Positions 1 to 8,711 of a stretch of DNA of 21,430 bases are shown here, piece after piece. Below the pieces are notes generated by a model that saw only the letters and a program-made list of their open reading frames with translations, was not told where the DNA came from and searched no databases. The stretch's first letter is position 1. Every line of letters begins with the position of its first letter. A program made the position numbers and the translations under genes. Origin of the DNA: Gnetum montanum. Taxonomy: Eukaryota > Streptophyta > Gnetopsida > Gnetales > Gnetaceae. Location: positions 10,144 through 31,573 of the forward strand of contig MNCI01023579.1 of NCBI GenBank assembly GCA_015680685.1. Reading direction: 5' to 3'.

Positions 1-127
1 AATTACCGTTATATAAATTTTTCTTTTAATTAATTAACCTAAAGGTTCGTTTAGGCTCCCAATGATGTGAGTGATGTCCTATGTTCTATTCAACGCACAA
101 ACACTTAGTCCCCGTCAATGGCACCAA
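1..127. other. Unrecognised AT-rich flank
   Basis: I see no gene, LTR terminus or coding frame here. The stretch ends directly at the TGATGAG terminus of the first LTR. It may be target DNA or the interior of an older element cut by the window edge. Confidence 0.4.
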
Positions 128-635
128 TGATGAGTGGCGAGATACCCCTACACTCAACCATACAAATACGAGCGTAGCACGCACGATCCAGTCGAACTCC
201 ATAGACTAAGTGCCTACATGCCCATGGAACAGTTAGGGTTAATCATTCGTTTTCTTGCCAGACTTACTTGTAGTTGTCACGGTGTATGGTTAAGTAAGTC
301 TAAGGTATATTATTTTTCTAGCTTTTTATGTTTTTGTCTCCTATGCTAACAAGGTGAAGGGTTGAGAAACTAATTACTAACTCTAACTAAGGAACTAATT
401 CTAAATTACCTAGCATCAGCATCCGTTCCCACTTACTGTACACACCCTGAACCAATGCAACCATGGCTACCAAATGCTAATTGTTGATCGGATCACCATG
501 CGTAACGCACATGCTCGAAGTGGTCGTACTGAGGCACTTAACTAGGAGAGAAGGGTTGAAAGAGAAAGCAGTAAATAAAAGATAATAAATAACAGTAAAT
601 AAAATCCTAATTAGTCTATTCCATGNTGTACATAT

Positions 636-744
636 ACTTGTGTTCAGGTATAATGTTTGCTCGAATAAAGATCCGTTCACTTTAGGACTCCTACTGCGNT
701 ACTTGTGTTCAGGTACAATGTTTGCTCGAATAAAGATCCGTTCN
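636..744. repeat. 65-bp tandem duplication bounded by Ns
   Basis: The segment starting ACTTGTGTTCAGG occurs at 636 and again at 701, each time followed by the LTR R-region motif GCTCGAATAAAGATCC. Single Ns at 699 and 744 lie at the edges of the second copy, and another N is at 626. It may be a real LTR duplication, or an assembler join of two overlapping reads. Confidence 0.7.
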
Positions 745-825
745 CCATAGTTTCCCTACTATCTAGCCTAGGATGAGGAAACAAGGGAGAGTTGCCTCTT
801 ATTTATAGATATGATGACGCACCAC

Positions 826-927
826 GATATCGCATACGTGATATCGTAGGGGAAAACACGATATCTCGTACGCGATATCGCGAGGGATGCGATATTGCGT
901 ATGCGATATCACAGGCCATGCGATATC
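826..927. promoter_or_regulatory. U3 GATATC palindrome array, LTR-B copy 1
   Basis: GATATC, or GATATT once, starts at 826, 840, 860, 874, 891, 905 and 922. The steps are 14, 20, 14, 17, 14 and 17. Most sites are flanked by CG. The array lies just upstream of the TATA box on the minus strand (box at 800-807), which is where an enhancer or repressor-binding module would sit. Binding is inference only. Confidence 0.7.
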
Positions 928-938
928 ACGTCCCATCA

Positions 939-1292
939 TACACAATGCTCAAATAAAGATATATCCACACTTAGACCTCCTGCTGTGGGCACTTGGAAAA
1001 TACTCTAACTTTCAAATAGACTACAAGAGTTTTGTTACTGGACTACTAAAAGACTTTTTTCCAATTGTGTGCATCGGCACTGTATTTATAGGCTTGGGAG
1101 CAACTACTCTAATAATTAGAGTAATTGCTCTAATAATTAGAATAACTGCTAAAGTAACCACTCTAATAATTAGAATAACCACTAGAGTAACCACTCTAAT
1201 AATTAGAGTAACTACTAGAGGAACTGCTAGAGTAACCACTCTAATAATTAGAATAACTACTAGAGTAATTGCTAGAGTAACCGCTCTCATCA
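939..1292 (-). repeat. 5' part of an LTR, subfamily C, minus strand
   Basis: Read on the minus strand, this begins TGATGAG (1286-1292) and runs through a periodic array (about 1101-1285) to a TATA box (TATAAATACA, 1081-1090). It then enters an R region that matches the LTR-B copy at 20880-20965, including the CCCACAG-AGGAGTC block and the AATAAAG-like motif near 952. It is cut off at 939, where the end of the LTR-B copy abuts it, so its U5 is missing. It has the family framework, but its U3 array is unlike the other subfamilies. Confidence 0.7.
1101..1285. repeat. 12-nt-periodic minisatellite with CTAATAATTAG palindromes
   Basis: The motif CTCTAATAATTAG starts at 1107, 1128, 1161, 1194 and 1239. 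The steps are 21, 33, 33 and 45, which differ by multiples of 12. Linkers are related units such as AGAGTAACCACT. CTAATAATTAG is a palindrome around a central A. The array occupies the U3 of LTR-C just upstream of its TATA box. Because 12 is a multiple of 3, it creates long open frames on both strands, which I do not treat as genes. Confidence 0.85.
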
Positions 1293-1525
1293 ATATTTTA
1301 TCAAAGCTTTTTGTTGCTACATTAAATCCTTTTGCTATTTTAAGTTTAAGCATAGATATGAAAAATGATGTTAGATTTGGGATGATCCATCCTACTAGCA
1401 ATTTTTTTCTCTTGATTTTTCAAAGCATCTATTGTAAGATTGTACACTTGAGTAGACATCTCTAAAATTAGAAAGTTATTTATTTGTATGTTTCTGTTGC
1501 TTTCTACTCAATGCTTAAGCTTGTA
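1293..1525. other. Unassigned AT-rich segment
   Basis: This stretch lies between the LTR-C terminus and the LINE tail. I see no domain, LTR end or RNA gene. It may be the DNA into which the LINE inserted. Confidence 0.3.
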
Positions 1526-1543
1526 ATCATCATCATCATCATC
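1526..1543. repeat. (ATC)6 microsatellite, LINE 3' tail
   Basis: Six ATC units on the plus strand equal (GAT)6 at the 3' end of the minus-strand LINE. RTE-like plant LINEs commonly end in such short repeats rather than poly(A). Confidence 0.75.
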
Positions 1544-2569
1544 TTAGTCTTATTTCAGCATAATGGGGTTGGCTACATAAGCTCATTTTTATGATTCATC
1601 TCTATGAAGAGCTAAATCTTTATTTATTTACAATTTCTTTAAATCATTCTCAATTGTTTTTTCCTATATCTTCTTTTATCTTTCTTTTGATGGCTTTCTT
1701 GAAATAGTGATGCAATAAAATTTTTTATAGGTTCATTGTTTGATCTTCTTTGCACATGATCAAACTACCTAAGCCAATATTCTTGTTGCTTAGTTGAAAT
1801 AGAAACATCTTCACGTCTTCTTCTAATGTTTTTTTTATGCATTTTATCTTTTCTAATAATCTTGAACATCAATTGAAGCATTCACATTTGTACCACATTT
1901 ATTTGTTGTTTATGCCTCTTTTAAACTACCCAACATTTAGCACCATATTAGATAGCAAACATGACAACTATCTTGTAAAATTTTCCTTTTAGTTTTATTG
2001 GTATACCTTTATCACAAGAACACTTGCCCTAATTCTATTTCTTATGTCTTTATCAATTTTACCATGTCTTTATCAATTTTACCATTTGATTAGAGGATTG
2101 ATCCTAGGTAGCAAATCTATTTGCAGTGAGGGACATTTTGGCCTTGCATTGTCACTTCTATTTTCCTGCTATTTATGGTATTGTTAAAATTGTGTTCTAT
2201 ATGTTTTATCTTACTTCTGCTAAGTTTGAAACCTTTTGATTTTAGAGTATGTCTCCACTTCTCCATTTTAGAAGCAATATTTTATTGAGTTGTATCCACC
2301 AACACAATATCATTTGCTAATAACATACACTAAGGGATTTCAACTTCTATTGTCTTTGTTAATTCATCCATGATAATAGCAAATAAGTATGAGCTAAGTG
2401 CAAACCCTTGATATAGGCCAACTCTGATTGGAAAATTAGATGTTATTCTAGAAGTTGTTATAATTTTAGTGGTAACTCTTTCATGCATGTGATGTACTCT
2501 AAGTTTTTTACTTATTTTTAATATTTTTTTAGGTCTAAGAATCCCAAAATCTTTGCCATTGAATAATAT
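1526..2569 (-). mobile_element. 3' part of a plant LINE (RTE-like), minus strand
   Basis: This is the C-terminal half of a non-LTR retrotransposon reverse transcriptase plus its 3' end, on the minus strand. In one minus-strand reading the order is a block like FPIxVGLxQG (near 2430), an RT palm motif reading LLANDIVLVD (about 2293-2328), then YLGSIL (near 2110), KLKGK and downstream remnants. The family motif is A-D-D. Here the first D is N, so the catalytic site is broken. The 3' end has a GTAGCC-ACCCCA-type block and a short (GAT)n tail (1526-1543), typical of plant LINEs with microsatellite tails. A 20-bp tandem duplication at 2044-2083 shifts the frame. The fragment stops exactly where LTR-A begins at 2570. 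The RTE assignment is from memory of such sequences. Confidence 0.75.
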
Positions 2570-3415
2570 TGATGAGTCATGTTAAGTTGGCGACATCGAC
2601 GAGGCCTTGTTGATGTAGTGTTGATTTTCTTGATTTTTGGCTATAAATACACACTTGCAACTTCATTTATGGCATAAGTAAATTGTAGTTGCAGTGGAAC
2701 TCTTACATTTTTTCCATTTGAAAGTTAGAATTTTTCCTCTAAATGCCTATAACAGGAGTCATTAAATGTATAGATCTTTATTTGAGCATTTTTGTACCTA
2801 AGCACGACAGTGTGTGCGGCAATAAGGATGAGCTTTCTGATAAACCTTGTAGCACTTTGGATAGATTAGCTATTTCATTTATGCATTCAATGTTTAGCTA
2901 TTTGTTAAATGTTTTCAATTATTTTGCAAATATTTTTCAGTAATTGAGTTAATAAAATAATTAAGCTAGATAGATTAAATACATAAGTATGACGGCTTCA
3001 AGCGTAACATGTATTCACTTGTTAATCCCAACAGCATTATTGCTTGGTATGCCCAGCAATGGATACATGGGTTCAAGACGTGAACAAAAAGTGGGAATGA
3101 ATGCTTATGTTAGGATTAGTTAAATGCTAGTTAATTAATTAATTTAGATTAGTTAATCAAATTCCCTTTATCTATATTTTGAGCACTAAACTATAAAACA
3201 TAAAAATGATAAAAATCGAATGCCTCGGTTATACTTAACCATACCACTGAATGTCCCAAGTGTAATTGGGAAGATAATGATTGACCTTAAGGCTAGATTC
3301 ACTTCCTAAAGGGCTAGTGCATTGGACATGATAAAGTCCGTGAATTTTGACTTAGTCATGCATGAACGCTTCGTGATTTGTATGGTTGGGCATAGGGGTA
3401 CCTCGACACTCATCA
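2570..3415 (+). repeat. LTR, subfamily A, plus strand (5' LTR of element 1 or solo)
   Basis: This LTR is 846 bp with inverted ends TGATGAG and CTCATCA. U3 is short, with one GAGGCCTTGT unit at 2601-2610. A TATA box CTATAAATAC is at 2641-2650 and a weakened polyadenylation signal AATAAG at 2821-2826. It aligns along its whole length with 14951-15895, mostly differing by transitions. It is followed by the leader of element 1, so I read it as the 5' LTR. The flanks AATAT (2565-2569) and AATAC (3416-3420) match at four of five bases, so a solo LTR with its own target duplication remains possible. Confidence 0.85.
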
Positions 3416-3869
3416 AATACCATCATGATAAATCTTAATTACTACCAATCTATCCATCCTAAAGCTCAAGCATTGTGGTTGTTAATTCTTTTAGTATTCA
3501 TCAATGATTTAACTACATACGTATGTAATGTAAATACTAGTTCAAAAATTTCCTATAACATAATCCACTTCATCTTCTTAAATGAGTTAAGAAAGATGTC
3601 CCACATGGTTTAGTTAGAGGTAGATGAAACTTAATTAGAGACCATGAAATTTTTAAAATGTTACATTTACCTTTAACAAGTGTTATGATTATAGCCATGT
3701 TAGAACTATTCAATGAAAAATACCATGTTAGAACTATTCAGTGACAAATACCAGATGTACTCCAAAGTGTCTAATCTAAGAAGGTAAATCTAGGGCTAGA
3801 AACAAGGAGCACATGAACCCTTGGATGCCACCATGGGCTAATACTATTCACTCCTACACTAATGCCCTA
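3416..3869 (+). other. Element 1 leader, no recognisable primer-binding site
   Basis: The first 110 or so bases align with 16777-16885 in element 2. A primer-binding site should start TGG within a few bases of the LTR and match a tRNA 3' end. Here the LTR is followed by AATACCATCATG, and I see no tRNA match. A 28-bp direct repeat beginning CCATGTTAGAAC occurs at 3695 and 3723. No coding frame is clear before about 3870. Confidence 0.55.
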
Positions 3870-5120
3870 GCCATGGTTATTATCAGAGGGAAAAACTTTG
3901 CCACATCATAGATGGGCTTAGGATAGAAACTAGAAGAACCCTTGGGGTGTATGCCAAAGGAAGATTGTCTGAATTGAGAGCTCATCAGATCTAAAGGCCA
4001 ATTGAGCATATAGCAAAAGAACAAGGTGGGCTACAAAAAAGGGAAAGTGCTAAAGAGTATAACAAGGATCCTTCCATTAGAAAATGAGAGGTTGAATTTT
4101 ATGACGAGGAGTCACCACTTGATAAAGTGGTGAATAGAAAGACATTGCCCATCCAAAAATATGTTTATGATATTTTAGGCAAGGTTGACAAGTTATGGGA
4201 CTCTTTGGATGAAAAACTGCAAAACACTTTAAAGGTTGGTGAAGAATCCAAAGAGAAAAATAGTGATCATAATCGCAAGAGCAAAAAGAAGCTGAACGTG
4301 CCTACCAAAGAGGTAAGGGCAAAGTTATTGTAGCAAAGGAAGCTGTGGAGTCTAACTCTAATGATGAAACTGAATGTGACACATGCAAATATGAACATCT
4401 AAAGGGATGTTGCCCTGTGGTGTCACACTTACAAGAGTCTAAAGTGTATGCATTAAATCCTCACCTAGCACGTAGGCAAGCTCCAAGACGATTACCTTAT
4501 CCTCAAGGCAATCCAAGGTAGTTCCACTAATAGCAACAAGCTTACTACCCAAGTGGAACTCCTTCATAATGTTATGAATAATACCAATAGTGGTACCAAC
4601 AATAATCATGAAGAATGCCATCACCAAGGTAGCAATACCCTTATAGGCAACCAAATCCATATGGGTACTATATTCAGCAGCCCATCTCCCCTAGAAGTTT
4701 TGCAAGTCATGCATTATTTCAGCATCACTATTACCCTCTAGTACCACTAAACACATTCACCATCTACTTAAGGGGAAAACCCATATTCATATCCTTATCA
4801 TCCTTCACATCCCTCTACACCTACACATCCACCTTCAACCCAATTACCTCCTACTTCGTCTATGCAAGGTGAGATTCCTCCACAGCTACAACAATGAAAT
4901 GCTACATAGGCTATACACTCACAACTAGTTTTTCAACCAAGTGGTTTGGATAATCGATCAAGGAAAAGACCTTTCTTCTAGCCCAAAAATCCTCTCCAAC
5001 CCTCACAACCTACTCCGGCTGATCATCCTACATCTCCATCACCCTCATCCTCTGCATCAAATACCTTTGAGTACCCTTCAAACCAAGTGTCGCCTAGGAT
5101 CTACATTGTAATGTTAACTC
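3870..5120 (+). pseudogene. gag-like region of element 1
   Basis: The likely reading runs from about 3870 with stops, through VNRKTLPIQK near 4127, then changes frame near 4330. It next shows a cysteine-histidine cluster, CDTCKYEHLKGCC, at 4375-4413. The cluster has spacing C-x2-C-x3-H-x4-C, close to but not the usual C-x2-C-x4-H-x4-C zinc knuckle of Gag. A TAG follows at 4519-4521, then a Pro/Gln/Tyr-rich stretch to about 5120. I do not recognise the usual gypsy Gag capsid block, so part of Gag may be lost. Element 2 carries the same architecture. The TAA at 4528 stands where element 2 has CAA. Confidence 0.6.
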
Positions 5121-5159
5121 ATGTTGTATCTAACTAGATCAAGGCTGGTAATCTTCTTA

Positions 5160-5596
5160 CAAAAATATTTGACCCAGGAAGTCCACTTATCTATATACAA
5201 ATTACTGGATAAGGGCCATGCAAGGCTCTTCTTGACTTAGGTTCTAGAGTTAACCTCCTCTCCCATGATATGTACAAGGCCTAGAACTTACCACCTCTTA
5301 AGAAGAGAAATAACTGTCTAGAATTAGTAGATCAGTTGATTATTATCCCTTTGGAATTAGTAGAGACCATGGTTTGTGGGTGGTCCTATCCTGCTGATTT
5401 TTTGGTAATCAAGGTGGACAACTACAAAAATGACTTTCCTATCATTATGGGAAGAGCTTTGTTAAGCACGATTGATGTAAGAATGGGTATAAGGGACCTA
5501 TCTCTTGAAATATCTAAGGAAAATAAGCTAGGAAAGATGGAGAAGAAGATTTTTCCATGCATTGTGTATAGTGATAACAAGTATAATTACATGTAA
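5160..5596 (+). pseudogene. Aspartic protease of element 1, inactive
   Basis: This is a retroviral-type pepsin-fold protease that would cut the polyprotein. Visible blocks are GSPLIYIQI, then ALLDLGSRVNLLS around 5228-5266, and later FPIIMGRALLS near 5430-5465. The catalytic motif is D-S/T-G, and here it reads D-L-G at 5234-5242, so activity is not expected. Element 2 keeps D-S-G. The codon after MYKA is TAG (5283-5285). Element 2 has TGA at the same place, which suggests an ancestral Trp codon hit twice. The frame is open from 5286 to 5596. Confidence 0.8.
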
Positions 5597-6127
5597 AAAA
5601 TTTGGTCCATCAAGAGCACATACATTAAGGCATGCAATCAGTGTGCACAAGAAATTAACATTCAAAGGTGTCTGTATGTAGTAGCCACAAAGTAGAAGGG
5701 CACCTAGTGGCTAATAGCTAATTTAGATAGTAGCACAATATGCATGGAGCCAACTAAGAGCTTAACATGTGCATATGTTGAAAGCATGGATAAAATTGAA
5801 CATGTTCATTCCCAACTCTCTAATGAAGATGGTGATACCTGTTGGGGAGAGTTGGAAATCCCTAATCATTTGAAGCAAGAACCCTTAGAACTAAAAACTT
5901 TACCAGCTAGTGTGGAGTATGCATTTTTAAAGAATGGTAAACTGGTCATCATTAATGCCAAACTTACTCCTGAGTAAAAAGAAAAGTTATTGAATGTGGT
6001 GAATAAATGGTCAATAGCCTTTACTTGATCATATCTAGAGCTAACAAGAATCAACCCAAGGATATGTTAGCATCACATCTACACTAACTTGGCTATGAAG
6101 CATAGAAGGAAATTGTAGAGATAGTTG
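5597..6127 (+). pseudogene. Protease-RT linker of element 1
   Basis: This is a spacer of the polyprotein with no known enzyme activity. It holds the block CAQEINIQRCLYV (near 5643-5685), shared with element 2, and EYAFLKNGKLVIINAKLTPE (ends near 5974), which matches the segment preceding RT in Athila-type elements. Two TAG codons near 5694 and 5706 align with CAA and CAG in element 2, so they arose by C-to-T change. Confidence 0.7.
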
Positions 6128-6850
6128 AACCCTAAATTGAAGCAAATTGTCAAGGAGGAGATAGAGAAACTCCTCAAGGCAGGGCTCATCTATCCAATCA
6201 CAGATAGTGAGTGGGTTAGCCCACTTGGAATAGTACCAAAGAAGGGTGGAAAATGATGGATTTGCATCAAATTTAGGCTGTTAAATATGGAAAAATTTAA
6301 GGATCACTTTCCTTTGCCATTTGTGGATCAAGTATTAGGCATCATATCTAGGCATTGTTATTATAGCTTTTTGGACAGTTATATCAGCTATAACCAAATC
6401 CAAATTGCATGCAAAGATCAGGCCAAGACAACATTCACAAGTCCCTGGGGGACCTTCACATATTGTAAAATGCCATTTGGCCTATGTAATGCCCCTACAA
6501 CAATTTAATGCTTGGTTCCTAGTATCTTTCAATAGCAAATTGGTAGTGGTGTTGAAGTCTTCATGGATGAATTTTCTACCTATGGAGCTACCTTTGAGCA
6601 AGACTTGGACTGACTTGAACAAGTATTGAAGAGAAGTTTTGAGACAAACTTACTGCTCAACTAGCAAAGAGCCATCTCATGGTCCAGGAAGGCATTGTGC
6701 TAGGGCACCGAATTTTGTAGAAATGGATTGAGGTAGACCCAGAAAAGATAAGGGTCATCCAAGGAATAGCACACCAACCAGAGATCATTAAAGATATTTG
6801 GTCATTCCTTGGATACACTAGTTACTACTAGTGATTTATAGAGAACTCCT
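6128..6850 (+). pseudogene. Reverse transcriptase of element 1, inactive
   Basis: This is the RNA-dependent DNA polymerase domain of a Ty3/gypsy Pol. Blocks in order: IVKEEIEKLLKAGLIYP, SEWVSPLGIVPKKGG, HFPLPFVDQVL, LDSYISYNQIQIACKD (first catalytic Asp at 6374-6376), TFTSPWGTFTYCKMPFGLCN, and a polymerase motif reading VFMDEFSTYG with the catalytic pair at 6566-6571. The family has F/Y-x-D-D. The second Asp is Glu here. Stops follow CNAPTTI, and a frameshift lies between about 6570 and 7009. The domain continues as IVLGHRI- and FLGYTSYY-like remnants to about 6830. Confidence 0.88.
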
Positions 6851-7365
6851 CTAAGATTGCAAAGTTGTTGGTAAAGCTTACAAAGGAATATGTGCCCTTC
6901 ATCTAGACCAAGGAATGTAAACACACATTCCAACAATCAAAGGAGAAACTCGTAGAAATGCTAATCCTACAAGCACTAGACTAGTTCAAACCTTTCCATA
7001 TTATGATAGATGCATCTAACTATGACTTGGGAGTAGTGCTCACATAGATGGATGATAAGAAATGTCCATACTACATCCACTATACAAGTCAAAGAATTGT
7101 GGGAGCATAGTTAAATTACATCACCATGGAGAAAAAATTAATGGCAATGGTGTACATGCTAGAAAAATTTAGGCATTATGTGCTTGGTTACAAAGTATTT
7201 GTGCATATGAACCACAATGCAATTCGCTTCCTCATGAACAAGCCAATGGTGAATCCTCATGTTATACGATGGCTTGTGATCTTACAAGAATTCGATCTCA
7301 CTATGGTAGATCAAAAAGGAACTAAGAATGTGTTCACTGACCACCTCTCTCACTTAAGATGGGAT
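6851..7365 (+). pseudogene. RNase H of element 1, degraded
   Basis: This domain would degrade the RNA strand of RNA-DNA hybrids. Blocks: KEYVPFI, then IDASNYDLGVVL (first Asp at 7009-7011), YYIHYTSQRIV, and MEKKLMAMVYMLEKFRHYVL, whose Glu is kept (7126-7185). Next comes VHMNHNAIRFLM, where the family has T-D-H, so the catalytic Asp is Asn. It ends VIRWLVILQEFDLTMVDQKG and TDHLSHL with the last Asp kept. TAG or TAA codons interrupt it before 7126, after which the frame is open to 7755. It follows RT directly, as in all Ty3/gypsy elements. Confidence 0.85.
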
Positions 7366-8711
7366 AAAAAAGAGGAGGAGAGCTTGCTCTTTGATCAGTT
7401 TCCATACAAACTCCTCTTTACTGGAGTAATAAGTGAACAAACGCCTACAAAAGCAACATGGTATAATGACATCCTCACATATCTTCTTACTCAAGAGATG
7501 TCACAAGACTTGGATTTTAGGAAAAAGAAACAATTTCTCCATTGGGTAAAATATTTCATAGAAATTAATGGACATCTTTACAAGGTGTGTGTTGATGGTG
7601 TGATTTTTTGGTGTATCCCTGATAAAGATCAACTATGCATTCTCCAGGATGCTCACGAAGGGCATTGCGGAGGCCACTATGCAGGGAGACACATGACCAT
7701 AAAAATCCTAATGGAAGGATACTATTGGCCTACAATCTTTAAGGATGCCCACTAGTTTGTCAAGTCTTGCAAACATTTTCAATGTGATAAGGGGGATGAC
7801 CACTCGCATGAAAGGTCCTCAATAGTGGATTCAACCACTAGAGCCTTTCGACATATGGGGCATTGACTTCATGGGTTCCATCACACCCATGTCTAATGAG
7901 AAGGAATCTATTATAGTAGTAGTCGACTACTGCACAAAATAGGTAAAAGCAGTAGCTGTTACTATTTGTACATCATCCACTATTGCTAAATTTATATAAC
8001 AAAATATCATGAATAGGTTTGGGATGCCACATTCATTAATTTCTAATAATGGAACTCATTTCATAGGTGCCACATTTAGACAATTAATGCAACGCTTAGG
8101 GGTAGAACATAAATTAACAACACCTTACCACCACCAAGCCAATAGTCAAGTAGAGGTAACCAACTGGAAGATTACAAAAATATTAAGTGGACCATTAGTA
8201 AATATAGGAAGGACTAGAGTACAAAACTCAACGATGCTCTCTGGGTTTATCATTCAACTTGAAAACTTTCTATTGGCTATTCTCCCTATAAGTTAGTGTA
8301 CAAAAAACTTTCAATGCTCTTGATCCAATCTGAGCTCCATACACTCTTAACAACTTGTTAAATAAACCTTGATCTATGTCTAGCATAGCAGGAATGATTA
8401 ATCACCCTGAATGTATTAGATGAAAACTAATTAGTGGCCCTATCCTTGAATAAGGTGAACAAGGCATTTAGCAAGCAATGCCATGACCTTAGAATCAAGA
8501 AAGTAAAAATTCAACTAGGAGATAAGGTTCTTTACTAGAACCCCACACATGTACCCCAAAAGACAAAATTACAAACATTATGGGAGGGATCTTATATAAT
8601 TGATCAAACCTTTCCCTTTTGGGCCATGTTGATATACAAATTTGAAAATCTAAATAAAAAGTAGTTGGTTAACATCCAACAAGTGAAGCCTTTCCTTGAA
8701 CCAAGATAGGC
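7366..8711 (+). pseudogene. Integrase of element 1, inactive
   Basis: This enzyme would insert the cDNA into the genome. The zinc-binding region reads AHEGHCGGHYAGRHM to SCKHFQC (7648-7785), and the second Cys of the usual C-x2-C looks replaced by Phe. A one-base shift in the G run near 7790 moves the frame. The core has WGIDFMG (Asp at 7865-7867), SLISNNGTHF (Asp replaced by Asn at 8045-8047) and QVEVTN (Glu at 8153-8155). The Asn-to-Glu distance keeps the 35-residue spacing. The C-terminal region shows STKLNDALWVYH, YSPYKLVYKK, GDKVLY and VNIQQVKPFLEP before the TAG at 8707-8711. These tail blocks are of Athila type. No chromodomain is seen. Confidence 0.87.

Larger units (their letters stand above)
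128..938 (-). repeat. LTR, subfamily B, minus strand
   Basis: This is a long terminal repeat of the Ty3/gypsy family in this window, read on the minus strand. Its U5 terminus is TGATGAG as written at 128-134. The other end is a degraded CTCATCA at about 931-938. Read on the minus strand, it has a GATATC palindrome array (826-927), a TATAAATA box (800-807), an R region with AATAAA, and a U5 matching the other LTRs. No interior follows on either side, so it looks like a solo or truncated LTR. I found no convincing 5-bp target duplication (ACCAA versus TACAC). Three single Ns lie inside, two of them at the edges of a short duplication. Confidence 0.8.

Noticed and set aside
826-927. CRISPR-like array of short repeats
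   Set aside because: Repeats are 6-bp palindromes with 8 to 14 bp linkers inside an LTR. There are no 20-40 bp repeats and no cas genes.
887-1465. Open frames of 192 codons (plus) and 126 codons (minus, 1021-1401) with IIRVTT-like repeats
   Set aside because: They are produced by the 12-nt-periodic U3 minisatellite, which cannot meet stops in several frames. Both strands are equally open and the LTR terminus and TATA box lie within.
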